Below the pieces are notes generated by a model, which searched no databases, was not told where the DNA came from, and saw nothing but the letters and a program-made list of their open reading frames with translations. This document shows positions 13,015 through 24,731 of a DNA stretch of 64,000 nt, piece by piece. Each line of letters starts with the position of its first letter. Positions within the stretch are counted from its first letter, which is position 1. The translations under genes were made by a program, and so were the position numbers. The stretch is from Paraphysoderma sedebokerense (taxonomy: Eukaryota > Blastocladiomycota > Physodermatomycetes > Physodermatales > Physodermataceae), in the NCBI GenBank assembly GCA_025602915.1, contig JAHLJZ010000026.1, positions 212,399 through 276,398 on the forward strand. The letters run 5' to 3'.

Positions 13015-13101
13015 ATTGTAGGAACGGGATCCATTTCGATTATTCTATGAGTATTGATTTTATAATAAGAACTATAATCTGTTTATTATTTTATGGTGTT
13101 T

Positions 13102-13107
13102 AATAAA
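13102..13107 (+). terminator. AATAAA poly(A) signal of PES1
   Basis: A perfect AATAAA lies 88 nt after the PES1 stop codon, in an AT-rich 3' UTR. Between it and the next start codon (13305) sits a GC-rich patch at about 13195-13240 with no recognisable gene. Confidence 0.5.
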
Positions 13108-13304
13108 GAAAAAGCAGAATTGAATCCGTACATCGAAACTGGTGTCGAAATTATCGCAGTTAGAACTGAATCAACCTGATCGTTCTAGGAGTGGTCAGAG
13201 CGCGAGCGCGGCCTCAACGGGGAAGACCGTGGACACCAGCTGCACTTCAACTTCAAAGTAATAATTGATCTGGCAATCGACCGCAAGGAAATTGTCTTCA
13301 TAAC

Positions 13305-14669
13305 ATGAAATATATTGCATTTTATGTTTCAGGTAGGCGGCTGTTGCTTTATTCTGATGTCCCTCTTGACTTGTGTTAACGAGCCTTATTTTATCTGAAT
13401 TTTAAGGCCACGGATTTGGCCATGCAACTAGAGCTCTGCAACTGTGTGTGAGGTTACTCTCCTCCTCTCATGTGAGTAAAATATGGATTATATCAGCTGC
13501 CCCAGAGTTTATATTTAAATCGGTATTGTCGAATAGATGTATTTACCGGTATTTCGTCAATTCTTTCTGCTACTTATTTGTCCATGTCCTAATGACCTTA
13601 CCCGAATCACAGAAATCGATTGATAGATTCTGGAGTTATCCAAACTGATGCCGTCACGGTTGATCCGGATAAATCGTTTGAGGATTTACGCTATGTGATG
13701 GAGAATAAAGATACATATATATCAGAGGAGATGGATTTTCTGAAGAAAAACGACGTTAGTTTGGTATTGACAGATGCCAGTTATATACCCATTCGGGCCG
13801 CAAAATTGCTTGGAACCAAGAGAGCGGTTGTATCAAACTTGTGTGTATTGTGTTACTATTTAAATTATCCTCTCAGCAGCTAAATTTCTGGTTCTTGCTT
13901 GGGCCGATCCCTTACAATTAGTACGTGGGACCATATTTACAGTGCGATGCTACCTTACGTCCAAACAACAAATCAACCACTCATGAAGAATTACATAAGA
14001 TCAATAACATCAGATTATTCCGATGCTAATATATTGTTTCGACTCCAAGGTGCCGCCCCTATTCCTTTTGAGAAGTCGGTGCCGATAGCGGATATCCCGA
14101 TATTCGGTCGGAAATCAGTCACTCCTCGTTCGACACTTTTATCACAGAACAGTATCGAGCCCGATACCCGCATCCTATTAGTTTCATTTGGAGGACAAGA
14201 GGTGAATTGGGGAAAATTGGATACACATATAGCTTTGCCTGCTGGTTGGGTCGGCGTTGTCTGTGGATTAGATGAATCTTCGTCAGAGAAATTGCCACAT
14301 ACGTGGAAGGGATTGCCAAAGCATGCTTATATTCCTGATTGGGTGAACGCTGCTGATGCTGTGCTGGGAAAGTTAGGGTACGGTACTTGCTCTGAGGTGA
14401 TAATTCATAAGAAACCGATGATATATGTTCCTCGCATGTTATCTGGTGAAGCTGAACTATACGGTGAGGAAGCCGGCTTATATGAACTGATGATAGATCA
14501 AGGTTATGGTTTAGTCGAAATGAAGAAATCCGAGTTTTCTCTTGGTGCGTGGAAGGCATCCGTTTCGCAGGCAATGGAGCAATTAGAAGTAATGCGACAC
14601 AGACCGCTAAACGAGAATGGGGACATTATATTTGTACAAAGTTTAGAGAATTGGTATAATGAAAGCTGA
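13305..14669 (+). CDS. Stand-alone glycosyltransferase-like (GT-B) protein, arabinokinase N-terminal type
   Basis: Four exons (13305-13332, 13407-13548, 13613-13840, 13922-14669) join in frame to about 381 residues. The N-terminus 'MKYIAFYVSGHGFGHATRAL' carries the HGFGHATR signature of the nucleotide-sugar transferase-like domain that opens plant L-arabinokinase and related bacterial proteins. Other family landmarks are 'LIDSGVIQTDAVTVDP', 'NFTWDHIYSA', 'ILLVSFGGQ', 'PDWVNAADAVLGKLGYGT' and 'SEVIIHKKPMIYVPR'. In ARA1 this domain is followed by a GHMP kinase domain. Here the protein stops after it, with no kinase part. No signal peptide is visible, so it is probably cytosolic. The substrate is unknown. 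Its stop lies only 15 nt from the stop of the opposing RlmN-like gene. Confidence 0.78.
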
Positions 14670-14680
14670 TGTGTTAAATA

Positions 14681-14686
14681 TTTATT
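14681..14686 (-). terminator. AATAAA overlapping the stop of the RlmN-like gene
   Basis: On the minus strand the stop codon TAA (14687-14685) runs into TAATAAA, so a poly(A) hexamer overlaps the stop codon. It also lies within 20 nt of the end of the opposite gene. Confidence 0.35.
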
Positions 14687-15959
14687 ACAACCGAGGGAAC
14701 TCGAAAAATTGTTGGATTGACGCTTTAATATTGGACAATTCTAATTGCTTAGTGAAGTAATGGAGAGTCTCCACATCCGAGGCTTCTGCAGTAATATCGG
14801 CACCGTCCGCATCATCAAATTTATCGCCCAACGGATGAAACTGTTGAATGATTAGCCTATACATATCCTTGCGATCCTTCAGCAATCGCAATAATCCATC
14901 TAGGTGTCGTTTATCGTCATTTATACCTTTGAGTAATAAATAGGAGAGGTTCACATCCTTTCCAGTGACACGGGCGTGATGATCCAGCATTTTAAATACT
15001 TGTGACAATGGATAATCCTTTGAAACACTGGGCGCCAACATTTCACGCACCTCTTGAAACGGTGAAAGCAGTGAAAAAGTAAGACTTGTATGGGGAAATC
15101 GATCTGTCAGTATATCGAGGTGATCGAGGGAACCTATCGTTGAAACTGAAGTGAGCGGCGGATGCGGTTGATTGTACTCCTTTGGGTAATGAGAATTCAA
15201 AAATTCAAGCAGCTCGAATGTCGCTGGATTATCGAGCGGTTCACCGATACCGTGAAAAGATACTGAATGAATATGACGATGACGATCGGCGCTATCTTTG
15301 ACATAATGGAAGTAAAGAATTTGGAAAAGGAGCTCTTCCATCGTAAGGTTTCGGATCAGGCCAAATCTTGAATTGACACAGAAAGTGCAATCCCTACAAC
15401 ATCCGACCTCCAGAACCGTTTTGTTTAGACTAAGTTTATGTACCAGTGAAATAACATTCAAGTACCTGACTCGATATACAGACTGTTGCTGGCACCATTT
15501 TGTCACTCGGAGCAGTCGTGCGGCCCCTTCCGCCATCTTCAATATTGGAATGATAATCCATATCGTGATCATAATCCTAATTTTGAGACATGTGACAAAG
15601 TGAGTTGAGAGCTTCTACAGGTCTTCTACGTATATTAAAAATAATACCAGACAGACTGTTTCAATAGTATGGCCGTCCATTGTTTTAAAGACCACCTTTT
15701 CAGCTCTACGTAATATCATTCCCCCAACTGATTCATACCAAAAGGTCGAATCTTTTAGCTTCGTCTTATTTCTATATAAGTTTGGGATGTTATTTGATAT
15801 CGTTTGACGCACAGTATGAGTCGAACTCTCCCAGGTGTGGGTTGAGATTGGGGTAAGAAGGGAAGGGGAGGAGAAATGACGGTGGAGTGGGCAGAGAAAA
15901 TGTCTCCTGGCAGGAGCAGCTATTATGGATAGTAACTGTTGCGGTAGGCGAGTAATCAT
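14685..15959 (-). CDS. RlmN-family radical SAM protein, probably mitochondrial
   Basis: Three exons, read from 15959: 15959-15648, 15576-15466 and 15407-14685, giving about 381 residues, the usual RlmN length. The N-terminus 'MITRLPQQLLSIIAAPARRH' looks like a mitochondrial presequence. Exon 1 ends 'KTMDGHTIETVCL', exon 2 ends 'VPATVCISSQ' and exon 3 opens 'VGCCRDCTFCVNSRFG'. Together they rebuild the RlmN core with the CxxxCxxC cluster ligands and the upstream Cys of 'TVCISSQVGC' (equivalent to E. coli Cys118). 'HGIGEPLDNPATFE' and 'VSTIGS' match the SAM-binding motifs, and 'LLLKGINDDKRHLDGL' is also typical. RlmN methylates C2 of adenine in 23S rRNA and tRNA. The C-terminus ends 'IKASIQQFFEFPRL' and lacks the usual AACGQ block with the second catalytic Cys, so activity is open. 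The helical N-terminal domain is weakly conserved. Confidence 0.85.
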
Positions 15960-16240
15960 TTTCAGTATGTCCCATGTACTTGATTGACGGGAAGTAATCT
16001 TAAAGAAAGTTTAATAAGGAGAATCGGTTCACTCGTTCACTGCTGCGAACTTCACTCACCAGATCGCGTTCCCTTTCCCGTGTTCCCTCTATGCCAAAGC
16101 TCGCTTCTCCTCTTGTCCGACGGATTGGCCCTTCCATTACTATTGCACATCATTCAGGCAACATCACACATTGTCCTTTCTCTGATACATACTGCATTCT
16201 CTCCTCAATACCTTCTGAAGGCTTGGTCCGATAGTCGAAA

Positions 16241-17172
16241 ATGCTAACTCCCCAGTCCGAATCGGCTGACAATAGCCTCCACATCCAAACAATCCCACCC
16301 GCCACACTCAATTCTCATATCGAATTGCCGTTCTCTTTATTGCGAAACTCATGGCAAACAGACAGTGAATTATCATTCGAAGAAGCTATACTGGAAACAG
16401 GATACAACACAACCGATCTGCAAAATTCTTTCAATCGGCTTAGGGAAGAGGTGTCGCATTCCTTGTACAACCTTGAGAGCGACGATGAATACGATACCGA
16501 CGACGAGAATGATTTTCACACACACCAGGTGCTTACCTTTTCGACAGAGCTCATATATATATATATTAGTAACTAATGCTGTTTTCACTTCTATGATCGA
16601 TCCCATAGAGATTCTCGGGTCCCCGTGATGACGAGGAAGAGGAAAACCAAATTTCCCTCCCGCTCCGGAATGATATCAGGGAATCGATGCAGTCGCTTTC
16701 TTTGGTGAACGTTTCCAATATTGCCGATCCCGCTAATGCAAGGAAAGAATTGAAATCTATTCAGCATTCAAATGAAGTTCTTGAAAATGGAATGGGACAA
16801 ATTCATTCGACTACGCAAGAAGCTTTGACGAAAATATTCTTTGATCGATTAGAAGAGGCAAATTTGATGATTCGGCTGGCTTTGCATGCAGTGGGAAGAG
16901 ATGAAAGTCATTATCAATCAATCGAACTGGAAAACAAAGATATCGAACCGGAGACTGTAGTCTCAGTGGCTGAAAACGTACCGGATTCCGATAAAGAGAA
17001 CCAATTCATACAAACTTCCGAGAAAACTATCCTCACTAAAACTCAGAATCCGGTAGCTCACATATCCGAGGCGTCCAAAAAATATTCTGCCTTCATTCCA
17101 TCGTTGGCCCCAAGTCTTACTTTCAGCGACGAGAGATTGGACTCTATTCTAACAAATTTGGAAATTGTATAA
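16241..17172 (+). CDS. Uncharacterised acidic protein, two exons
   Basis: Exons 16241-16528 and 16609-17172 join in phase 0 (donor CAG|GTGCTT, acceptor CCCATAG) to about 283 residues. The first third ends in a very acidic strip ('LESDDEYDTDDEND'). The middle has a helical segment ('TTQEALTKIFFDRLEEANLM'). The tail is Ser/Glu-rich and ends 'LDSILTNLEIV'. There is no signal peptide or membrane segment, and I do not recognise a family. The intron holds an (AT)n run. The start could lie further upstream, because another frame is open from 15984. It is divergent from the RlmN-like gene and convergent with BLM10, 129 nt apart. Confidence 0.65.
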
Positions 17173-17301
17173 TATTCTTCTCCAGATATCAATATCATAT
17201 TATATATTGCATGTAATGAAAATCAACTAAATCAATGTACGGTTTAATTAAAGTTTATACTACAAATACGACGATCACAAGGACACAAATACCCTTCCAA
17301 C

Positions 17302-20300
17302 CTATGCGTAGTAAGATGGGGATATGAGCAAATCAGACAACAAATATAACTGATCTTCAGTGAACTTTTGCGAATCTTCGTGCCAAGTGTCTTGATGGGT
17401 TCTTTTAAAGTCTGCAAAAGTGTTCTTCACAGTAGTCTGTAGAACGGGGCGATGTAAGCATTATACGGAAAGTTGGTTTTATAATGGTACAGAGGAAGTG
17501 TGTAAACAAAAGGTCAGAAAAAATATCGAGAAGAAAAATTCGACGAGACAATAGAAGAGTTGAAGTACGCACCGATATAGGAACCGGATCCGAAAGAAAA
17601 TCCGCCAGCTGCACTAGTACATCTGGTAGAAATGTCGGAACTTCGTACGGAAATGCTTGGACTATACATGACAACCCAAGAACGCCGGCATGTCGTTTTA
17701 AGACTGCTTCGTTAAAACCGGCCGGTAATACGGATCTGGATCCATCTCGGGACCGCTTTGGCAATGTGACCTTAAGATACTCGCTGGAATGTTTCTACGA
17801 TACGTACAATAGAATTGTCAGAGCGAAAATTTAGGATGGCTTAATGCCTTTATAAAAATACCTTGAGCATTTCAATGACATCACGCTGCGAACAACGAAT
17901 TAGACCGGCAAGTGTCACGGCCGCCAAATGCCGAACCTACGTACGATTCAGCGTATCATCAGTACCAGCCCAAATGCGGCGACATTATATGCAATAAACA
18001 TACCTCAAGTTGAGAATCCGTCAGTAAGCCCAGTACCTGGTCCACTACGACAGCCATCAAACTCGTTGGCAGCAAGAATAAGTTACGAAAGAACAAAACT
18101 TGCAACACAGGCAACACTTTGATTCTAACATGCCAAGAGTTTTCTGACCCCAATACTTTCAATAAAGTTTGAATCATGACCGGCTCCATCGGAATCGTAT
18201 ACATAAAATGACCGGTGAAGTTTACGACTTGGGTAGCAATTTGTTGTAAATCAGGATCATCTGTGTCTTGGATGGCAAAAATCTCAGGTAAGAGGATAGG
18301 GACAACTGGGTAAACCCCAGCAGATCTGTAGTAACGAAGTCCTTCACCAAACCAGGACAAAACTAGGCAATATACCACAGTCAGTCAAAAAAAAGCGAAG
18401 TAGTTTCATGACAACAAGATAAATACCTGTTCGGCAAGCGTTACTGTAGTCAGAAGCCCCCTGCGCGGCCGGGACATGTTCGGCCTTGTACATCTTCAAC
18501 TTAGTGACGACGTCTTTCACCAATTCCATAACATCACCCTCTAGCTCCGTCGGAACTCCACTCAAATTATTACTTTGGGAGTTGGCGGATATCAAATCTG
18601 AAACAGAGACAGCAGAAGGATGATGTAGCAATTGTAAGCATTGATTGATGTTGCTTCCAAGCATCTCGCGTACAAGTTGATAAGGGTGGGCGATGAAGGA
18701 CAGAAATTTCGGCAAGAGAGACCGCGCAAGGAGGTTCAGCCTCCAACTTCCTGCGAGCAATGCTGATCTGCAGATATATAACTTTTTGGACTCGGCAAAG
18801 GACTCTTCACCAGTGAGACTGAAATTTGTAACGAGTTGAATCAGCGGATAGAGACGTCTAGGGTCACGTTTGTCCTAATGCAACACTCATTAAATCTAGG
18901 AGTATAACCGGCTAACCATAATGCGAACTCGAACTTACCAACGAAACTTTTACAAACTGCTCCCAAAATCCAAGTGTATCGGGAGTTGTAGCATCAAAAG
19001 CCGCCGTCAAAACAGGTATCAGAAACTTCCAAAAGTGATCCAAATCATTTAGACTCCAGTGTTTAGTACCCCGAACCAAGCCAGCACACAATTCAGCTGC
19101 AGCGCGTTGTTTGCTTTTACTGTCTGCTGCCTGTGCTAACGAAACCAGCATCGGTTGGACGGCATTGAAAAAGCTCATACCGAACATCTGCGCAAAGCTT
19201 TTGTAGAATATCACCGTAGAAATGCCGAATGTTTCGTGACTTCTCGCTCCGGAAGACTGCTCCTGCGAGGAATAATCGATTACTTTTTGCAAATATTCGG
19301 GACTTGTGAATTTTGACAGCAAATATTCAAAAACTGGTTTGTCTTTTGGGTTGATTGGAGGCGCTGTTTCTCCGACCTTGTATGCCTTTATTTCCTGAGG
19401 CCAGGCAAGCCAACCGACTTGTTCATCGTCGATCAATGGACTAGTTTCGAAGGATTTGGTAAGCTATCGAATTGGCATATTGACAATGAATGGAATTACT
19501 TACTATTGATCGATAGAGCTTTCAGTTAGGGGCAGCATAAATTGCTTGAGTAGATTCTCAGTCCAAACTCTATCGCGAGGTGCTTGCAGTTTAAATTTAT
19601 TCGGACTCGAATTGTGGCTGCGATTTTTTAGAATGGTCAAAATTCGCATGAGCATAATGTTGCCTGCGCGTCGTAGCGCTGGTAATTCCGCAATGGCGAG
19701 GTTGCAATAGATTTCGGCAATCTCTAATGTAATTTCAGCGTCCTCCAGTGTTAAATATTCCAACACAGTGCCCGCCATTGAATGAAATCTCCAATGGAGA
19801 TCTGATTGTTTCAAAATTCGGACAAGGAAGGCAACCTATCACAAAAAGCATGAATCAGATGTGGCGATCTTGCAATCAAAAGCAATTAAAGAGATTTAAA
19901 CATACAATCTCCAACTTGTCATTATTAAATCTTTCGAAAGATTCGTCAATCCTTTGTTTCTCTCTTTCCACAATATTATTGTCGATAGTTCGGAGGAACG
20001 ATTCAACGGACACGTTAACCGAAGATCGTTTCAAATTTAAGTTAGAGAACGACGTAATGAAGTCGGCAAATAATCTCCTCGATAGTTTTTGAATGGAAGC
20101 TTTGTCTTGATGCTGCAACTCGATGAGAGATGAAATAAAATGTTTCAAAAATCGCCAATTCCGGTGGCAGACATTGAAAAACGTTTTTGATTGAAGCAAA
20201 TGCAGACATCCTTTTATTTTGGCTTCAAACGAGTTTCGAAATTGGCCGTCGACAGACGTAGAAGATTTCGACTGTGAAAGAGCGGAATCCAATATACCAA

Positions 20301-23300
20301 AGATTCGGGGAAGGAGGTCGTACTTCATGCCTATGATCCAAAAAGTTAAATTTTGCTACTGGGATCAGTTTCCGTAGAGAAGTGTTACCAGAGAAACACC
20401 GAATAGAAGCTAATAGTCCCGCTTGGGCAATCCTAAGAAGCATAAACTCAGGAATAATCTACAAAGCCCAAATTTAGGTTGCACTTACTTCCTAACAGCT
20501 GCGTAATCCGAGACGGAAAGATCTAACAAATCGCTCATCAGAGCATCATGTATCGGTAGCCTTGGTAAGTTGGTCGAATTGTACTTTAGGCGATAAACGT
20601 GCTGTACGTATGCCCGTTTTACTAGCATAGATGAGTGCATCAGATAGGGCAAGAAGGCACAAGAAGTCGCATTGAAATACCTTGAATGAAACGAGGATAC
20701 TTATTATCTTTGGAGCAAACTTTCAGAAGTGCCTTCAGGTACTGAATTTCTCGAGCCATTCTATCGAACATCGATTTTTCGATTCCACGATCGTACAAAA
20801 ATGATTTAATCGACTAACAAATGAATCAATAAGAACGGATCCTGGAGATAGAAATTAGCTACGGATCCAAAATATACCTTCACGATTACAGTTAAACTTT
20901 CGATATCATCTTCTCTATTCGCCACAAAAAATGCCACTAGGGCATGCAGAAGCTCGCCAAGGTCGTGGCGGTATTTCTTGACCTGATCATATTCTGGGTC
21001 AGAATCTGTAAAGCACAGACCGACGTTGAGTATTCGGGTGGACTGAACGTTTGAATCAGTTCTTCCGCCATTAGACCTCGTTGGCACATTAAACGAATCG
21101 TCGAGACACCAATTCGCCATCCCCAATATTCCATTCCTCAAAATGGTCAAATGCTTCAAAAATTCGTGCTGAATCATAAATTTCCCTTCTTTGTTCTGGG
21201 CATTATGGCGATTATCGATCAGATCTTTCAGTTTTTGTATAGTGGTCGGCAGGAATAGCGATGCAATGCGGATTGCCATCGCCTTCTCCTCCGGTGACGG
21301 AATGTGCCTTGAAGCTGTATGTCAGTTGACCGTAATTATAGAAGACAACAAATAAGCGAGCAAACCAGTCAATCGTTAAGTCCCGACGATCCATGCGTTC
21401 ACCCCATCGCTTGTATGCATTTTGCTTAAAAGCCTCAGAATGCCAGACTTCAGGGTTAACGCTAGAAAGTATCGAGCGATCAGTCAACATGACTCGTCAC
21501 GTATTTCCGGAACTTATTTTTTAAGATTACCTTCGATAATCCTTCGGGTATACACTTGTCAGTGTTAATAGAACTTTCCGAAAACATTTCGCAGCGTACT
21601 TGTATGTTCGGCGATTTTGGCAGCCATCAATCATTGATTTCAACACTTGGGTGACCTCTCGCTCGAAATTGACAAGAGCAATACCGCTGCCACCAATAAT
21701 GTTTTGCAGTATACTTTGATACCAGTGCAGAGTCGAAGTCGATGCACTGATGGATGACGATGTTGTGATGGTCGGTGTCGATGCTACACCATGTTGGATC
21801 TCTGCCTCAATTACTTCGACGCAATGTGGTAACAATTTACCCAATGCCTTCTCAGGGTTGGCAAATGAAATGCTCAGTGCCAAAAGGCCCGAGGCTTTTG
21901 TAGCGTTTGGAATGACATTACTAAATAGCCAGTTCTGAACGGTTGACAAAGTCGTCTCGAAGAGTTGTTCCGAAGCAATCTGTTGAAAAATTCGATGGCA
22001 AACTTGCTATAAATAAGAAGAAGGAAGAATTTTAGTTCAAATAATAATATCAAGTTATTTCTCAAAACACTACCATCATGGAGAAGACCAATCCATTTTC
22101 AACATTACGTCCAATATTAATATCTTGTTGCGGTAAATTCTCGAGCTAAGTTTACGAGCAGATCGAACGTCAGCTCCCTGAATAGTTTAAATTTACTCCA
22201 AGGATAAACTCTAACCAAGTTGAATACTCGTTTCAAAAATTTTATGAGCCAATCTTCGAACTGTGATGTAGATAATCTGACTATTTCCTCCTCGTCATTA
22301 TCTAACTCCATTTCAGTTGCGCTCACGGATATTTTAGTGTGATCACGAATCGGAACTGTGCAAAGAGCGTGAGAAACAAACATCAACGAAGCGAAGGCTT
22401 TCATGGGATCATTCATATCGATACCCGGTAACGTTAAATGCAAAAGTGGGATGAGATGTTGTCCGCCGGACGGGTAGTGTTGGCGATCAACGAGGGAAAG
22501 GCCGGACATTGACAGAGATGCAAGGCACGACATTGTGCGATGTGTTTCGGTTAAAGTTTCGAGTGCAGGATACGAGTGTGCAAGGAGGGAGGGAAAAGAT
22601 AGATCTGGTTTGATCCAGTTCAAGCATTTTAGCGCAGAATGTGTCGCAGCAACAGCTCCTGAGCGGTAAGTCAGTTTACGACGGATTTCAGAAAGAAAAC
22701 TAATCCTGCCTGTACCTTGATCCTTACTAAACAATGATAACAAAGCAACATTTCTGGTAGTCTCAACGAACACTGCTATAGCATCTTCTTTCAGACAGTA
22801 CTTATCCGGAAAAACGCATTTTTCGGAATTTTCTATTTTCAATCTCTCCAGAAATTCGTCGGCCAGATAATTCAAAAATTTGGTAAGTTGGTAAGACCAC
22901 TTCCCATGATTCGAAGGATGGTAGAAATTCTCAATCGCTTGAAATAAATTTTTTAAATGGTCTAGAGTAGACATCTGCGAGAAGGGCGTGTTTTGCTGCT
23001 TGCTTTTGTGAGGAGGCTCATAAATCGTATAAATGATGAATTTAGCAGCCATGCGAAGTTTGTCGTGCTAGAAAAACGTCGAGTATAGTAGGGAGATTAG
23101 CTTTCAGCAACTAATGAAAATCACAATGAAAAGCAAACCTTCTTTCTCTTCATTAACAACAAATTGTTAATCCCAGCAACGTCGACTTTTGTCGGCCTCC
23201 CACTGTTGTCAGAGCTCCCGACTGGAAGATCCAGCAACCTCATAATAGCAGTGAAGACCCATCGAACTTGCTCGTCGGTCCATTCGAAATGACCAATTTG

Positions 23301-24286
23301 ATCCTCGGCAATTCTTGAAAGTATATCTATCATGCCAGAGTCGAAAGATGGACAATTTGATACATATGACCAGATCGAAAAAAGAGTGGAGATGTGCGAA
23401 AACTGTAGACCAGGTTCAGTCCCCGGTGACAGAGTGGTGGGGAGGAATATCGCAAGAAATGTTTGGGCGACGATGCATTGATTTAAGGAATGAATGGATA
23501 TTTTGGGGATGAATTCCTCTAAAATCTCTCGTGTTGCATCCGGCCCAAAGAACCTTTTTCTAACGGTTAGGCAGAACAATCAAACGTCACTGAACGGAAT
23601 ACAATATACCTCCGAGAATGCTCAACTAATTTGGCAACAGTAGCAGCATACTTGGCATCACTTATAAATACTTTTTGTCTCTGTTTTGTGATAATAATGG
23701 ACTCGAGTTTCTTCAGAAGCGGTCGCCAGGGTAACGTCAAATCGTTCGGTGTCAAGGCATCTTCTTTTCTGTAAAGGATTCAGTGAAAAGATATTTAGGA
23801 GAACCAATGTGGCCATAAAAACATTAATTTACTAACTTCAATAAACGTATACAAGCAGCTGCAAATGTTTCCATGATTGGAAGTTCAACATCTTTTTGAA
23901 CAGTCAATTCAAAGAAAAGCGTCGTTAACGTTATACGATCGACTTTTTCAAGCGGGTATTTCAAGTCTAGATAACTAATGAATAAAGAAGGATACCACAT
24001 AGTTTAGATTACAGGATTACAGTAACCAGCGCTTTGATTGAATAAATCGAAATAATCTTTGATACCTATTCAACTGCTTAATCCAAAATACAACGGCGGG
24101 TGTGTAATTCCCTGATTTCACGGCGATAGCAAGATTGGACTTGATGTCGGCAAGGAAAGGGCCGGGTTCAGAAGAAGTGTCGTATGGCAAGGGAAAGACA
24201 TGGTTTTTTGACATTTTTAATTTAGATATAGAAATTCCGTGTATGGCGGAGGTTGTTTCTACTTCTTGCTCCCCTAACACCTTCAT
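17302..24286 (-). CDS. BLM10: Proteasome activator BLM10/PA200 (PSME4)
   Basis: A giant HEAT-repeat solenoid that caps the 20S proteasome and opens its gate, acting in the nucleus and cytoplasm. More than a dozen exons on the minus strand encode roughly 1,900 residues. The N-terminus has 'FPLPYDTSSEPGPFLADIK', 'NYTPAVVFWIKQLNRYQ', 'YLDLKYPLEKVDRITLTTLF' and 'LTPNDLTLPWRPLLKKLESI', all typical of the family. The middle has 'YSFKAHSVTGGEGDGNPHC' (about 21,290). The C-terminal third has 'KQRAAAELCAGLVRGTKHW' (about 19,060-19,110). The last exon, joined at GATCCGGTTCCTATATCG to ACTACTGTG, gives 'FTEDQLYLLSDLLISPSYYA' and a TAG at 17302-17304. The terminal Tyr-Tyr-Ala is the HbYX-type tail that docks into the alpha-ring pocket, so the activator is complete. 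It shares a promoter region with HYDIN. Only the first and last exon joins were traced base by base. Confidence 0.95.
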
Positions 24287-24731
24287 CGTGCTACTGCTGA
24301 CGCGTGTGGCTGCGTGATCTACGGCCTACGTAATACATATACACTGACTTTTTGAGCTGGAGTGGTGTGTACATGGACAGGACATCACGCAGGGGAATAG
24401 AAACGACACCAAACTAGTACTTGGATGATATACTGAGAGCTGACTGCTACATAGATATGCCAGGAGTGCTGTCTGTCAAGAGTGCTGCGCTCTGGGTTCG
24501 TGCGCAGGGCCACAGCTCCGTCGTCGCAATCCACAGCAGATCCAAATGCACAGCGCTCCATCATCGCACCCGCACTCCTTCCACAATCCCGATCGAGTGG
24601 AACCCTCCCTCTATCCCACCTCCTTCCGACATCCACCTCCCTTGCTCGTCCTATCTCACTCCTCTCTCTACACAGTCACTCCTCATCTGAAGCATTTTCT
24701 TGATACGAAAATTTCTTCATCCTTCCATCCC
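24287..24731. promoter_or_regulatory. Divergent promoter region, BLM10 / HYDIN
   Basis: This 445 nt region separates two genes pointing apart. The HYDIN side is C- and CT-rich (for example 24570-24690), as in many fungal 5' UTRs. Reading frames in this stretch are open in several phases but the conserved HYDIN protein starts at 24732, so I treat them as leader sequence. Confidence 0.55.

Noticed and set aside
13190-13245. GC-rich patch between PES1 and the GT-like gene, considered as a small RNA gene.
   Set aside because: No box C/D, H/ACA, tRNA or 5S features could be seen. It is probably 5' leader of the next gene.
15408-15607. Apparent loss of the first catalytic Cys in the RlmN-like protein ('KTVLEVGC' read straight through), and a plus-strand open frame over the same bases.
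   Set aside because: A 58 nt intron (15408-15465, GTACTT..CTGGAG) explains it. Splicing gives 'TVCISSQ' + 'VGCCRDC', so the Cys is present and the plus-strand frame is a shadow.
24546-24731. Earlier in-frame Met upstream of the HYDIN start.
   Set aside because: The sequence there is a low-complexity Pro/His/Ser run from a pyrimidine-rich leader. The conserved protein fits the Met at 24732 better, though the earlier start cannot be fully excluded.
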